Shown: piece after piece, positions 37,729-51,700 of the stretch
Numbering within the stretch: position 1 is the stretch's first letter
Layout: each line of letters opens with the position of its first letter
Assembly (NCBI GenBank): GCA_026874595.1
Contig: CM049312.1
Coordinates: 55,617,429 to 55,681,428, forward strand
Direction: 5' to 3'
DNA from: Sipunculus nudus
Lineage: Eukaryota; Annelida; Sipuncula; Golfingiida; Sipunculidae
Length of the DNA stretch: 64,000 nucleotides
Program-made: the position numbers and the translations under genes
The notes under the pieces: generated by a model
The model's input: only the letters and a program-made list of their open reading frames with translations
Databases searched by the model: none
Told to the model about the DNA's origin: nothing

Positions 37729-38024
37729 CCAAAAAAAATAAAGGTATGGTTCTTGGACCATGCTCGCTTCAATTTTAACCCCCTGCATCAAAGATTTTTA
37801 TTTTGATTTTCATCTTTCAAGAAGGTATAATGATACAAATTTGCCAAGATTTCCTGTGTTATTTAGTGTTTTTACCTGTTTAGCAAAAAATTTCTGTTAT
37901 TATCATGTTTTTCCCTGATCTAATGACTTTTTAATAGAAACATACAAAAAAGGTAAAAAAATTTTGGCCGCCAGCACTGATTTCTTCAAAAAAGTGCTTG
38001 AGAACCATACCTTTATTTTTTTGG
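37729..38024. mobile_element. MITE with ~24-bp terminal inverted repeats
   Basis: Left end CCAAAAAAAATAAAGGTATG followed by GTTCT; right end AGAACCATACCTTTATTTTT followed by TTGG. The interior is AT-rich and non-coding. Target duplication not evident. Confidence 0.7.
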
Positions 38025-39289
38025 CTTTAAACTGGTTTTATATGAATATTTCTTTCTTCATTGTTATTAGAAATCTTAGTTATACAAGTAAAATGTTGTT
38101 ACACAGCAGTCATAAAATAGATTGAACTCTTCTGTGTCTTGGCTTGCTCTTAGCCAACTTAAAATGTGTTGTATCAGCTTCACTCTTTGTGAAGATGCAT
38201 TCATTTTCATTTAACAAATAATTTGTTTTATTAACAATGGTGGGTTAACTTTAACATAACATAACAAAACATTATAACTTAGAGAATTTTTTATTCTTTA
38301 TATGCTTGTAATCTGTATCAGATGATATAATCTTGTTTATTGTTTGCCTGTGACCAAGAATTTTTGTTTAAAAAAGATCTTTAATTTTGTTCACGGGAAT
38401 GCACAAATATGTTCATTTATATTTTAATTGATGGAGTACTTAAATCACAGTTTCAAATGCTTTATTTGCTAATCAATGCCATCTGATAATCAGTGTTCCT
38501 ATTAACATTAAACTGGTGTACAAAATATGTTTGGGAATTTATACAGTCTTTCTTTCCATTTGGAACATCTTCTAAGGAGTCATTTTGTTTCACCAGTTGC
38601 ACACCAGATGGCATTGAAAAGCAGTTGAGGTGTTACCATGAATATATAGTATATATAATCCATTCTTTCCTGTAACCATATTATTGGAGAGCAGAGTGAT
38701 GATGATGATTATAATGATAATGATGACACATGGTATAACAGCTGATTTATTTTTATAATTATCATAAGTTATCCAGGTAAAAGAATGCAGCCATGGATGA
38801 TACTTTGCAGCATTAAAACTGAATAATGAGATGTCTGTTGATTGCATTGAGTACCCTGTAATTGTGATTCCTGAATGCTATATGTTACCCTGTCTCATGA
38901 TGTTGTAAATATACTTCATAACCAAGGCACAGAGGATAAGTTACCTAGAATCTTTTTTTTTATGCTGTTGTGTCCATGAGTATATGACATTTTAGCACTT
39001 ACGTTATACAGAGAGAAAGTAATTGTCTCCCACACTGAGGGACAAATAGAAAGAGAGTTTGGGCATATATTGATCTTTATAACACAAATGTAACTCAAGA
39101 TAAGATTGATGTTTTTGTTGAAGCCTTCTTACACATTTTAATGTGTGCTTCTCCACTCTTTTGTAAATTAGCAAAGATGCAGTCAGAAAGAACAGATCTT
39201 TTTCAACCCTTGATAAATTAATATTGATAAGTTTTAAGTAACAATAGTGTCTAGAGGTCTACCTTTCCAGAATTCTCTAACAAAGTCAG

Positions 39290-39735
39290 GACTTTCTTTC
39301 CTCAGTTCCCACCTATCAACTTTTACTTTTCTCTATGCCTACCTATCAACTCTAACTTTCCTCAGTGCCCATCTATTAACTCTTACTGTCCTCAATGCCC
39401 ATCTATCAACTCTTACTGTCCTTAATGCCCATCTATCCACTCTTACTTTCTTCAATGCCCACCTATCAACTCTTACTTTCCTCAATGCCCACCTATCAAC
39501 TCTTACTTTCCTCAGTGCCTACCTATCAACTCTTACTTTCTTCAGTGCCCACCTATCAACACTTTACTGTTCTCAATGCTGATCTATCAGTTGTTACTTT
39601 CATCAGTGCCCACCTATCAACTCTTACTTTCCTCAGTGCCCACCTATCAACACTTTACTGTCCTCAATGCCCATCTATCAACTGTTACTTTCATCAGTGC
39701 CCACCTATCCATTTTTACTTTGCTTAGTACTAACA
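39290..39735 (+). repeat. 30-bp minisatellite (about 14 units)
   Basis: Units of the form cctatcaactcttactttcc followed by tcagtgccca. Most are 30 bp with a few 31-bp variants. Because the period is divisible by three, open frames with ten-residue repeats arise (SAHLSTLTFL) in more than one frame; nothing else suggests that they are coding. Confidence 0.9.
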
Positions 39736-42501
39736 TGTCAGTTCTACCTGGCCTAAATAACAGTTTCTCCACAAAAATTTACTCATATACTCCAGTATAT
39801 GATTGCAAAAATAGGGACAAGCATGTCAAGATTTGAGCATTGTAAACATTAGTTGATATGAATGGTTGCCCACACACATATTAAAACCATAGGAGAGGGA
39901 AATTTAAAAAGATCAACTGTACATGAATATCTCATGTCAACTCTACTTCAGTTTTGTTATTGTACTTAAATGTCTAGTCATTTCAGTTTTGAATATGATG
40001 ATGCTATGTCTGTACGTTAAATCTCATCTAGACAAGGATAATCAGTGGTTGACTTCATATTCACTGGGTTACATTTTTGCCATTATCACTTTTGCCAATG
40101 TTTAGCAAAGGTTCCATGTTTGCATTTTACCATAGAAAACCCCCCGGTATTGCACTAATTATTCATTATGAACTCAAAATCTGAATACATTGATGAGAAG
40201 CTAAGCAAAAATGGAGGGGTTTGAAAATTACTGGCAGATATTATAAAATATCTGATATTATTCACTATTAAGACTCGATTTATAGGCAACATTAAATGTG
40301 TTAATATATATATCAATTCTTTTGCATTTAAACTTTGACAGAATGTATAATATAGATTATATGACAATGAGGCTGTAGTATAAAATACTGTTTACCTGTG
40401 TAGATGGGGGTCTTATTCACAATCCTTTTATTTTCACAATAATTTGCCTTGCTGTCATGAAAATTGTATATTTGAACCCTTTGGGTAAAAAAAACAACCA
40501 CAGTATATTATATTTAAATACAGTGTGTATATATACTTTAAATCTCATTGGTTCAGAGATTAATGAGAATTCTCCTAGTTACTGGAAAGATAATGGATCT
40601 TCCTACACATCTCAACCAATCATACTGAATCTACACCATTTATCAAGATCATGACAAAAATTTAATGATTCCATCCTAGCATCAAAGTTTCATAGTGGAT
40701 ATTTATGGTAATAAGTGGGGTTATACAAACCAACAAACAGGCACAGGTGCAAACATGACCTTCTTGGCAGAGATACAAAATCATATTGAGATAATATATA
40801 TATATATACTGATTTTGGAGTTTTTGTCATCAGTGGTGCTTAAATAAACTCTGTACATGCCTTGTCATTTGTTTCATAATCAGCCATATCTATTTTTCAT
40901 ATGATATTATTGTTTGCTAGCATTTAGAGGTTTTGTTGATATTTTCTGTATCTTGTTCCCATGCTGACAGCCTTGTAGGCCATCTTATCTTTTTGGATTC
41001 TTTAAAGTGTGCTAACTGGAATGCATTTACACTTGACTTGTCCATATGTGATGAAGAGAAATTACAAGAAAAGTTGTAAAGATGAAATTCGTTAAATGGC
41101 TTATAAGAAAATTTGGTATGTGTTTGCACACACATAAACAAAACACAAACTTTGATTTAATGATACTGTCTGAAGGATTAAAGATGTATGTTGGTGAGAT
41201 ATATGTAATTATGTTTCATCAGATACTGTACATCAGCTTGTTTTAATTTATCTTGTAGGACAGTTTCTACTTATGATTTCATGTGGATTAAGAATGTCAG
41301 CAATATACCATTTTCATGAAATTTCTGACTTGTTTTTCTTTCAAGTATTTATGAGGTATAAGATTAATGGTTAAATAAAAGAAGTAAATAAAATGATCAT
41401 CTCATCTAAAGTCCTAGTATAGGATTTCTCCTATGGATAAAATAAAACAACACAGCAAATAAAGTTTTAAATCACCAAAGGGCCGAAAGGTCTGTCCGAA
41501 ATTGGAATGTTATTACTAAGCCAAAACATGATCATACTGCCAGTCTATGCTGGTATGTGCTTTACTAAACATGTGGAGGGTTCGGGTTACTCATCTTTGC
41601 TGGTGCTTAACTACCTCCATTTCCTTATTTGAAGAGACCCTGCATGGCTACTAACTGACTTACCTAAGAGCCATACTATAGTAGGATTGGGTCTACATGG
41701 GATGGTGTCTATAGATAAGTGATCATGTGCCCCCCCCCCCCCCCAACTGACCCATCAGGCAGCCTAATTTATCATCTGGGCATCAATGGGTTAGTCCACT
41801 TAAATTGTCAGAAGGATGTATCTAATTCAGGGTGTATTGACTATTGGTAATCCTACACCTGAACTTCTATGAAGAGTCATTTTTAGACTCGGCAGTTTAC
41901 CATGCACAGCCAGTTTCCAAATGCATTGACAAAAAAAGATGTTTGCGTGCTGTAAACGGCATAATTTTGTGTCCACCCAAAAAAAAGTCATGCCCTGGAA
42001 GCTATTGCCCCACCTTTGACAACAAAATATTAAACCCAAGTTTGAAACCTGTTTGCTGTAAGGGAAATATTTGATTTGGTGATTTTTGCGAGGCCCCTCT
42101 GGGGTATATGAGAACAAGCACCTGCGCGTAACTGAGACTGGATCAATCAACCTCCAAAAGATGTTTCTGGCAATTTATTAATTCAATATAATTTCGCGGA
42201 TATTACATAATATGCTTCCTATAATAACATTTTGTTATAGCATTTTGTTGTTTTTTTTTTTGTAAGCCTGATAGCGTAAATTTTGCTAAAATGAAACTAT
42301 AGATGAAAGAAATATGTCCGATGAAATGAGTGGAGGCTAGGCGGAAGTGACCTCTTGGATAATCATAACAACCCGCATTTGCCAAAATTATCATCTTTAG
42401 AGCATCCAAGCGTGGTACAACAGCTGGTATCCTCTGAAAATCCGCCCTTAGTGGCTAAAATATTTCCTTTGCTGCGTTGCTGAACAGTTAACGTCACAGC
42501 A

Positions 42502-42780
42502 ATGGCGATGTCTTTAGAGGAGAAGCTCCATATAATCGACCAGGAGCTTGAAGCACTGCACCAGTGCTGTCTGAGGCAAGGTCTAAGCCCAGCCGAGATC
42601 GAGAGGAAGGCGGCTCCTGTCATCGGCCCGGTGAAGGCGGCCCAGCGTAAGAAGACCCTGCAGAAATGGAAATCCAGGGCCAAGGTGTTTGTGGTGGCCG
42701 CTGTGCTGGTCTGTGGCCTGGTGTACTATGACCCGGCTTACAGACTGCTCAGAGTCTACGCCAGGCTTGCCCAGCTCCAG
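42502..42780 (+). CDS. Membrane cupin-like protein, exon 1 (start codon, anchor)
   Basis: ATG in gcaATGGCG (purine at -3 and G at +4). A second in-frame ATG lies two codons later; the first is preferred. Encodes 93 residues ending YARLAQLQ before donor CAG|gtacac. Higher GC and CpG content than its surroundings fits a first exon. Confidence 0.85.
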
Positions 42781-45700
42781 GTACACACATTATGATACAA
42801 ATAAGACAGTGTCGGACTGAAAAAAAATGGTAAAATTATAACAATAATTAATAACTGATTTCTCTGTCTCTTTTTTTTTTTTTTTTGCAAATTCAGCCCT
42901 CTCCTGAGTGGTTCTCAAGCCAGAGTTTTACACTGAGTAACATTTTCACCTGCAGTGTTCAGTCTGTTCAGAGTTTTCCCACATGTCATGGTTGGGTGCC
43001 ACGCCTCTTTTCACCTGTCGGACAAATCTTTTTTTTTTTCTGTCAGTTTCCAAAACAATACAACATTAGCCTAAAGCTATAAATCACAGATCATGACCGG
43101 AGACCCAGTTGTGGCTCTATTGTAAACACAGAGCCACAGGCAGCTGCCACCATTTATCTAGCGGACGGAAACGCATCTTTTGACGATGCACCCAGTTTAA
43201 GTACATCTTATCTTACGTGTGGTGAACCGGGGTGATTGTTTCAGCCAGCAGTGTGCAGTGCACATGTTACATCATCAGTGCTGTGAGTGTCCTGGACCAC
43301 TGGCTACACAAGACCATTTGCTACACTGGTTGTTACCAGGGTTACACTCTTGATTGATTCATCCGGCCTGGTGCATGTGTCAAATTTCAGCTGGGTAGGT
43401 CAGAGGGTTAGCAGTGATGATGTAACATGTGCACTACACACCGCTGGCTGAAACAATCACCTGTGGCTCTGTGTTTACAATAGAGCCACAACTGGGTCTT
43501 GACAGTCGAGGGGAAAAACGCTCGGCTCTTTCCGCTGTCCCTCAGCTCTCTCCACTGTTGACCCTATTTTTACCCAAGGCACGGCTAAGAGAGTGGGTTG
43601 TTTTTGCCTGACCAAGGCTGGTGGTTTACTCCAGTGGCTCTGGTATATATGAATAATAAATGAATAATAAATATGTTTTTATATTTGGCATGTCTATACT
43701 GGTTAAAAGTGTACAATATATTAGTATATCATTAATATGGTTTTGTTCTGGAAGTGATGCCTGAATTCTTGATTCTGGCCAGGGTTGGGGCCAGGTACTT
43801 GTACCTGTACCTAGGTACACAATTCAGAGTACCTGTACCTGTACCTGGCTTTCATGAGTAGGAAGTACCTTGTACCTGTACCTGTACCTGGAACTAAAGT
43901 ACCTGTACCTGGTATAAGGTACTTCAGGTACAAATGTGATACTGGAAATGGACACCAGGCTTGGGTCAATTGCTTGAACAAAGCTGTCACCCCTGTCAGG
44001 TCAGTTACCTATCTCAGGCAGGGGTAATTACAAAGCATTCATTCCTGCTGCCTTTGTAGCTAGTGGGGCTAGCAAGCTGGTCAACCTCCAGCCTGTAAAC
44101 AGGAAGTTCTTTGTGACATTATCAGCACAAGTATCAGGCAACTGACAAAGGATAGGAACAGGGCTGCCCTCATGCCCATGCAATGTAGACACAGAACAGG
44201 GATGGGGCCAGGTAACGGTACTTGTACCTAGGTGCACAATTCACAGTTATGAGGATTACAGGTAATGATACTGGAAATGGATATCAGGTTGAGTCAAGTA
44301 AGTGTACTGAGCTGTCACCCTTATCCAGGCAGGGGTAATTACTAAGCTTTTATCCAAGCAGCCTTTATAGTTGACTGGGCTATGGCTAGTATGCATGCTG
44401 GCCTGGCTACCTCCAGCATCTACACAGGGAGTTCATTGTGGCATTATCAGATATAAAGGGTAGAGAGAAAAGGATATGGACAGTGTTGCTCACATGCCCC
44501 ATGTAGATACCTGTTGTCTAGTATACAAAGAACATTGGTGAAGGATAAGCGAAGAAGTGAAGATGGTACATATCGTGTAACTGAACTCTCAACATATGCC
44601 AAAAAAAGCAGAACATTCCATTTCACAGAAAAAAGTTCCTGCTCAAGCATCAAATGCAGGTGCTCTTAATTCTCAAAACATTCCTCAGTGTGACTGACTG
44701 CAATGAACATGTTTATTGTTACTTCTAATTATGTATGTATTATTGTTCATGTCATCAAGCCTCTTTATTTTGAAGAGTGTGTGGTGCTTCAAGAGATTTT
44801 GACTTTAAAACATTACTCTAAAACTCAAAACTTGATTTGAAAGAGTGACATCATATTTTAGTATATGAATGAAAGTTTTATATTTCTGTATTACTAACTT
44901 TGTAAACTTTATCAGCCTCATTCACTTATCACATTTACTAAAGGCAATCCTTTACATTTGCCATGCTCGTTTTTTTCGTGATGACTTAAAAAGATATAAT
45001 TTAAAACTTTTTAATGATGTTTTCAGCCATTCTATTACAAATTATGATCGCATTTCTACAAGAAATTTTTACAATTATCATTAGTTTAAATATCTTTAAA
45101 ATGTACCTGTACCTGTACCTAGGTACTTTCTAAAGTACCTGTACCTGTTCCTAGGTACTCTACAATAATGCTGTACCTGTACCTGACCATTTTGCAAGTA
45201 CCTGTACCTGTACCTAGGTACTTTTGCATGTACCTGGCCCCAACCCTGAATTTCTGGCATGAGATGCCAAATTCATGTGATTACATTGTTGATTGTATTC
45301 AGAGAAAAGAGTGTTTTAGACCTGTCAGTTGTCAACCATGTTGGTTATATGGGCCAATCCTGTATGATAGTTGCTTATTAATCAATGTTTTTCAGACCTT
45401 GCCATTTTGGGACTGGTCAGAACTGTACAACCAGGAATGTATGGTACATAACCCATTCTACGTCGGAGAGCCAATCACGGAGGAAGACTGTGAGGTGAGA
45501 ATGGGGCTGATCATAGATTGGTCACAGGCCCTTTAAATCATATAATTTCAGTTTAGACCACTGTAAGAGTAATAAAGAGTAAAGGTAAAAAACAAAGGTC
45601 ACAGGGCCATGATCAGCAGCCAGCAGTATAAACTATTTATTCCTGATCTAACCACAGAATTACATGGAACTACGCTAATTATTCTTGATAAACAAACTAT

Positions 45701-48700
45701 GCGTATCAAAGGAACATGCATTATCGCACTTGGGCTAGTCCTATTTTCATACGAGAGCTAAGTTTGTCTTAATTCTGTTGTTAGGTTGGGGAATAAATAG
45801 TTCATACTGCTGTTCGCGGAGGACCCTCTGACAATCTTTTCTTAACTTTACTCTTCATTACCATTTGAGTGGTATTATCTGTAAATTATATTTGCTGTAA
45901 TTATATGATTTCAAGGCCCTGTGGCTTGAGCAGTAACTTGAATACATAGGATGATTTGCACTTTCACACTCATGATGTTCATCTGATATGATTAAACCTT
46001 AAATCTGTTTCACTGTTGAGATGTAAACTTTTCATATAATAAAAAGAGGTAAAATACTTATTGCTGGAGTTTATTTTGAAGAATATAGTAATAAAGGCAT
46101 GGATATAGTAATAAAGGCATGGATGCATTTCAATAATCACTTGCTATGGTAGTCATTATTTTCATCGAATGAATTGGTAAATTTCCCTCAGAATAAAGGG
46201 ACAGTAAAACATGGCCTAACGACCACCTCAGGTTAGCAACCACCTCAAAATAACAACCACTTTTAACAGTCCCAATTCTGTATGCTCTTTATATCAGACA
46301 GCTGAGACAACCACCTCAAAATAACCACTTTTAACAGTCCCAATTCTGTATGCTCTTTATACCAGACTGCTTAGACAACCATCACGAAAATGTGACCACT
46401 TTATCAGGGACCTGTTTGTGGTCATAATTTTTAGGTTTGACTGTATTTGTTTCATCTCCATCAGGTTTATGTTACATTAATTATTTACATTTTGTCAGAT
46501 ATGTGATGGACTTACCACTATTGGGAGGGTATCAAACATCAGCCAGTACATGATGGCAGAGGAATACCTCAAGAGAGATCAACCAGTGATTGTGACCGAC
46601 GCCATCACAGACTGGCCTGCAACAGAGAAATTCACTTTCTCATTCCTACATGATGTAAGATACAAATGTTTGATCATTGGATCAGTAATAAAAAATGAAT
46701 TGTTTTATTGATCAATAAGCCAGCATGAAAGGAAGAAATATCAGATGATACCAACTTCTGCTGTTGAAAAAAATAGACACAGTGTGGACTTGTGGATGAG
46801 CCGTTATTAAACCAAATTTACACTGCAAATAAAATATTAAAACTGCTTGTGAATGGAGCATATAATTGAATGATAAATTTAATAATTAGAAACGTATTTC
46901 AGATATTTAAAGAACAATAAGTGAAGTCACATATATTCAAACCAGTTGCTGATGTATTTTTTAAAGGCTATAACTTTGCGTGATATTTTTTTATTTTTAT
47001 ATGGTATGAATGATATACCTCATAAATTAACAAGATTTTATAAGCAGTTGTTAGAGTCATGGAATATATTTGGAGAAAAGTGTGTTAAAGAGGTAGTCTT
47101 TAATCAGTCATTTTGGATGAATAAAAACATACGATGTGCAGAAAATTCAATATTCTATAGAGATTTTTATGAGAAAAAAAAAATATAATATCTTTACAAG
47201 TTATTTTATATTCTTAAGCTTCAAGGAAGCTAAGTTAAAATATGTTTTGAAAAATTGAAACTTTCTAAGATATCATTCATTGTGGCTGCAGTACCAAGTA
47301 ACTGGAAACAATTTGTTTCAGCAATTGCCAATTGGTAACGTAAAGGATATCAAAGAATGACATGTACTTGATACTGTTAAAGGCCAATAAGATTTGTATA
47401 AATGCAGGGCAAGAGATTTTTACAAAACCACAATATCCATTAAATATGAACCCCCGTCAGCAGTATCTAAATGGGAAAATGTATATTGTGATTTGGATTG
47501 GGAATATGTTTTCACGTTAGCTTTTAAATTACTAAAATATACCAGGATACAAAATCTTCAGTATAAAATATTTACCCTACACAAATATTTCCTTGTAATC
47601 TTAAGTTATTCCAGTAGCATATTTTTCATTCACCAAGATGCAGCCAATGCTACGAGATGGATACAATAGAACACTAATTTGCTGAATGTGATACTTTTAA
47701 AATATTCTGGAGCTCATTTCAGTCTTTGTTGCGAAATATATCTACTTGTTACTTTCAGTAAAAAAAGAGAGATATTATATTTGGTGTATTTAATGTTGAA
47801 AGTACTATTATCAAAGCTTTGAATTACTGTCTTCTAATGGCAAAGAAAAATATTTTATGCTGTGAAATATTCAGGAAAAATTTTTATTCTTTTTTAAATT
47901 ACCTACAGGACCTTAAATACAAGTTAGAAACTGATATTTACATAGAAAACTGTAAATTAAAGAATAATATGAAATGTATAGATAGATAAATATATGTCTG
48001 TTGAAACTGAATGTTGTTGTGATGTAATTACTTTCAAAATAAAACTTTAAAAAAAATTTTGGTTCATTTTGAGAGTAATCCAGGTGTGTATCTTTCCTTC
48101 TCAGTTATATATTTTAATTTTTCATTAATTTAGTAATACAGTTCTCTTGTTTACACTGTATATTCCTCTGAATATGATATTTTATCCTTTGTAGTTGTAT
48201 CAGACTGAGCCCAAGCTGAAGGAAGCTCTGCCATGTATGTTTGCAAGCAACTTAGGCTCCCGCCATCTGACTCCAACTCCTATATTGAGGAAAGCTGCGG
48301 CAGGCGAACTTAAAAACTGGTACACCCATTGGTGAGTCATTATAATTATCAAGTTAATTATAGTATTGAGGCAATCATCAAATTAAAAAAAAATCATTCT
48401 TCTGAACGATTCTTGGCCCTGTACCATAACTGGTTTAATCAGACCAACAAGAGCTGGTGTTGCACATTAAAAATTTGGAGCTGGATGCACAATTTAATAC
48501 CATGCTCTTATTGGTCTATTTCCTATTCTTTGCTCTGTGCCTACCATGGTTGTATTCCATAGAGAATCTTGCTAAACAAAAGGAGATCATTGACATCTGC
48601 ACTGTATAACAACTGCCTGAGGAGCCTACACTAATTGTTCATCTATAGTCTGTTTCATCCCCTCATGTCCACCTGTTTTTTTGTTATGAAAATTCTTATC

Positions 48701-51700
48701 AGTTACATTTCACTGGAAACAATTATAGTTTAGAGTATCGGATTAAAGAACCTAATTTTCAACAAGGTAAACAAATACCTACCTTACACCTTATTTAAGA
48801 AACAGAATTATTGGAAATATGAGAAAACAGTCTACATTTTACAACATATCAGACTCACTTATGGTGGTCAAGGTCATTTGTCACATGCAAAAACAGCCTC
48901 AGTTGACAGCTGATGATTGGATGATGTCATGTAAACTCTCTGAAAAATGTAAGCAGCTAACACAAAGATGGCTACTCATGTAGGGACACATCATATCTTC
49001 CAGATCATTGTGAATAGATAGTTGTGAAACATAAACTGAGGATTTATTGTAAAATTCTTATTTTTCATATTAGGTTGTCACTTCAATCTGTAGTTTTCTA
49101 GGAAAATATAAAAAAATCTTAACTTTTAAGAAAATTATCTACAAAATCAGGTGGACAGCAGGTGGTGAAATAGACTATAGCATTATATATTGAGGTGATT
49201 GTTTTCAGACATTCTCTTTTGAAAACTAGTATAGTCTTAAGATTTTTAACAATTTTCCTTTCTATCAGGGAGAACTGTGACAAGTCTGCAGCCAAGTACA
49301 TGAGACAGTTCTACAAACGACCGTACTTCCTGCCTCCGATGGTTCAGTCATCAGAAGGAAACTGGATCCTGCTGTCTCATAACTACAGTGGCAAACTCTT
49401 CAAGCCAGTAAGTAACATGCAGCATGTTAAATCAGGGAGGTTACCCAAGGCAGATCTCTAATACACTCTGATAAATAATGTTCAGCACATATATATGCAA
49501 ATTTGAAGTTCAGGCCTCGTAATATACTTTACTAAATCCTGTCACTTACATTGCATACGTTTGTATCATGTTTAAAAGTGGAAATGCAGATATGATTGGA
49601 ATGTTGCTCATGTTTAGAATAGGAACCACTTTAAAACTAGAGATTGTTTAGAGAATATTTGGTTTTTGCATTTTGACAAAGCAGGTCACTTAGTCCTTTA
49701 AAATTTTCATGTAAACATACAAGAGGTGTCTTCATGTGAACCGAGCTACAGCCATCCAGATCAAGGGAATCTTGTACTGCTTGGCTTAGTATTCTCTGCA
49801 TGTCAACCTTTAGTAAAAGGACATGTTACCTTAGATAATCTTATGAGTTTTAGCATGATGTTCATATTCAGGTTATATCTTAAAATTAATGCTGATAATT
49901 TTTGTAATAACTGCTTATGCAGGGAAAAGAAAAACAAAAAAAAAGGAATTTAATTGAAGTAGTAATGATAATTGAAATGAATCTGCATTTGTAGATTCAT
50001 TAGTTATTTATATTTTTTTGCCAACAGATCGACACAGCAAGCCCCATGACATGGTTGGCACTACTGAAAGGTCAACTTAAGGTCAAAGTGTCACCAAAAG
50101 ATCCCTGTCACTCAGCATGTGAAACATTGTATGCCACACTGCATGCAGGAGAAATCTGTAAGTTGTATGGAGCATTATTATTATTGCTTTAGTATCTATA
50201 GAAAATAAAGAAAAAAAGGCATTTGAGTCAGAGATCAATATAATAAGGTCATACAAAAAAATATTGTTCTACAGATTTGATTCTATTTTACATGGATCAT
50301 TTTTATTTTGCAAATGAAAACCAGTTTTTTGGTGCTATGGTACAAATTCCCTAAAGAAATTCTTAAAGGTATGGAAAATGGAATAACTTTTGTTTTTATG
50401 AAGTTCACCATTTCAAGAACAGGACCAAATTTTCTATTCAAGCTGGCAAAATTCCACAAATTTTGGTTGGTAAAAAAAATTGGTGAGCTCTGCACTGGAA
50501 TGTTGAATTTTTAGCTCAGCTGACTGAAAGTCATCTGAGCTATAGCGATCACTCTTTGTCCGTCGTCCGTCTGTCTGTCTGTCCGTCTGTCTGTCTGTCC
50601 GTCTGTCTGTCCGTTAACCAGGCACAAATCGTAACCGCTAGAACTGGAATCTTCTTACTTGAAATCCTGGGAGGTCCATGAAAAATCTCCTTGGAAACCA
50701 GAAATTAGGTCTCTGTTACCCATATCCTTCGAGCTATGGGGCCCCAAAGTACCCCCCAGAAAAGTCCAAAATTTCATACAAAAACTTCAATATCTCATTA
50801 ACTACTTGACTGATGGTCATGATTTTTGGCATACATATTGATCATGAGAAGTTCCATCAGTTCCTGAAGACTGGTGGTGCCACCTGTATTTTTCGATTTT
50901 TTACGAATTTTTTTCTCTATTTTTGAGACCTTTAAAAATGTGAACATCTGTTAACAAGGCACAAATCGTAATGACTGGACTTAGAATCTTCATTCTCGAC
51001 ACACTGAGAGACCTATGAAAAGTCTCCATGGAAACCAGAAATTAGGTCTCTGTTACCCATATCCTTCGAGCTATGGGGCCCCAAACTACCCACCAGAAAA
51101 GTAAAAAATTTCAAACAAAAACTTCAATATCTCATTAAATACTTGACTGATGGTCATGATTTTTGTCATAACTATTGATCATGAGATGTGTCATCACTTC
51201 CTGCAGACTGGTGGCGCCACCTGTATTGTTTGATTTTTTACGATTTTTTCCTCTATTTTTGAGACCTTTAAGGATGCTGTCATCTGTTAACGTGGCACAA
51301 ATCATAACGACTGGACCTAGAATCTTCATTCTCAACACACTGAGAGACCTATGAAAAGTCTGCATGGAAACCAAAATTAGGTCTCTGTTACCCATATTCT
51401 TCGAGCTATGGAGCCCTAAAGTACCCCCAAGAAAAGTAAAAAAATTCATACAAAAACTTCAATATCTCATTAACTACTTGAATGATGGTCATGATTTGTG
51501 GCATAGCTATTGATCATGAGATGTGTCATCTGTTCCTGCAGACTGGTGGTGCCACCTGTATCGTTCGATTTTTTTACGATTTTTTCCTCTATTTTTGAGA
51601 CCTTTAAGGATGCTGTCATCTGTTAGCATGGCACAAATAGTAACGACTGGACCTAGAATCTTCATTCTCAACACACTAGAAGACCTATGAAAAGTCTCCA

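Larger units (their letters stand above)
35485..42501. other. ANKRD13 3' flank and intergenic stretch, no gene seen
   Basis: No frame resembles a protein; the longest (39247-39727) are products of a 30-bp minisatellite. The ANKRD13 transcript end could not be fixed because AATAAA-like motifs are frequent in this AT-rich DNA. Contents are a ~52-bp degenerate tandem repeat, a MITE (37729-38024), a minisatellite (39290-39735), a C-tract near 41731-41744 and the presumed promoter of gene 2 just before 42502. Confidence 0.5.

Noticed and set aside
41827-42150. 107-residue minus-strand frame upstream of gene 2, and possible small RNA gene there
   Set aside because: No protein similarity recognised and no convincing snRNA or pol III signals; probably promoter-proximal flank of gene 2.
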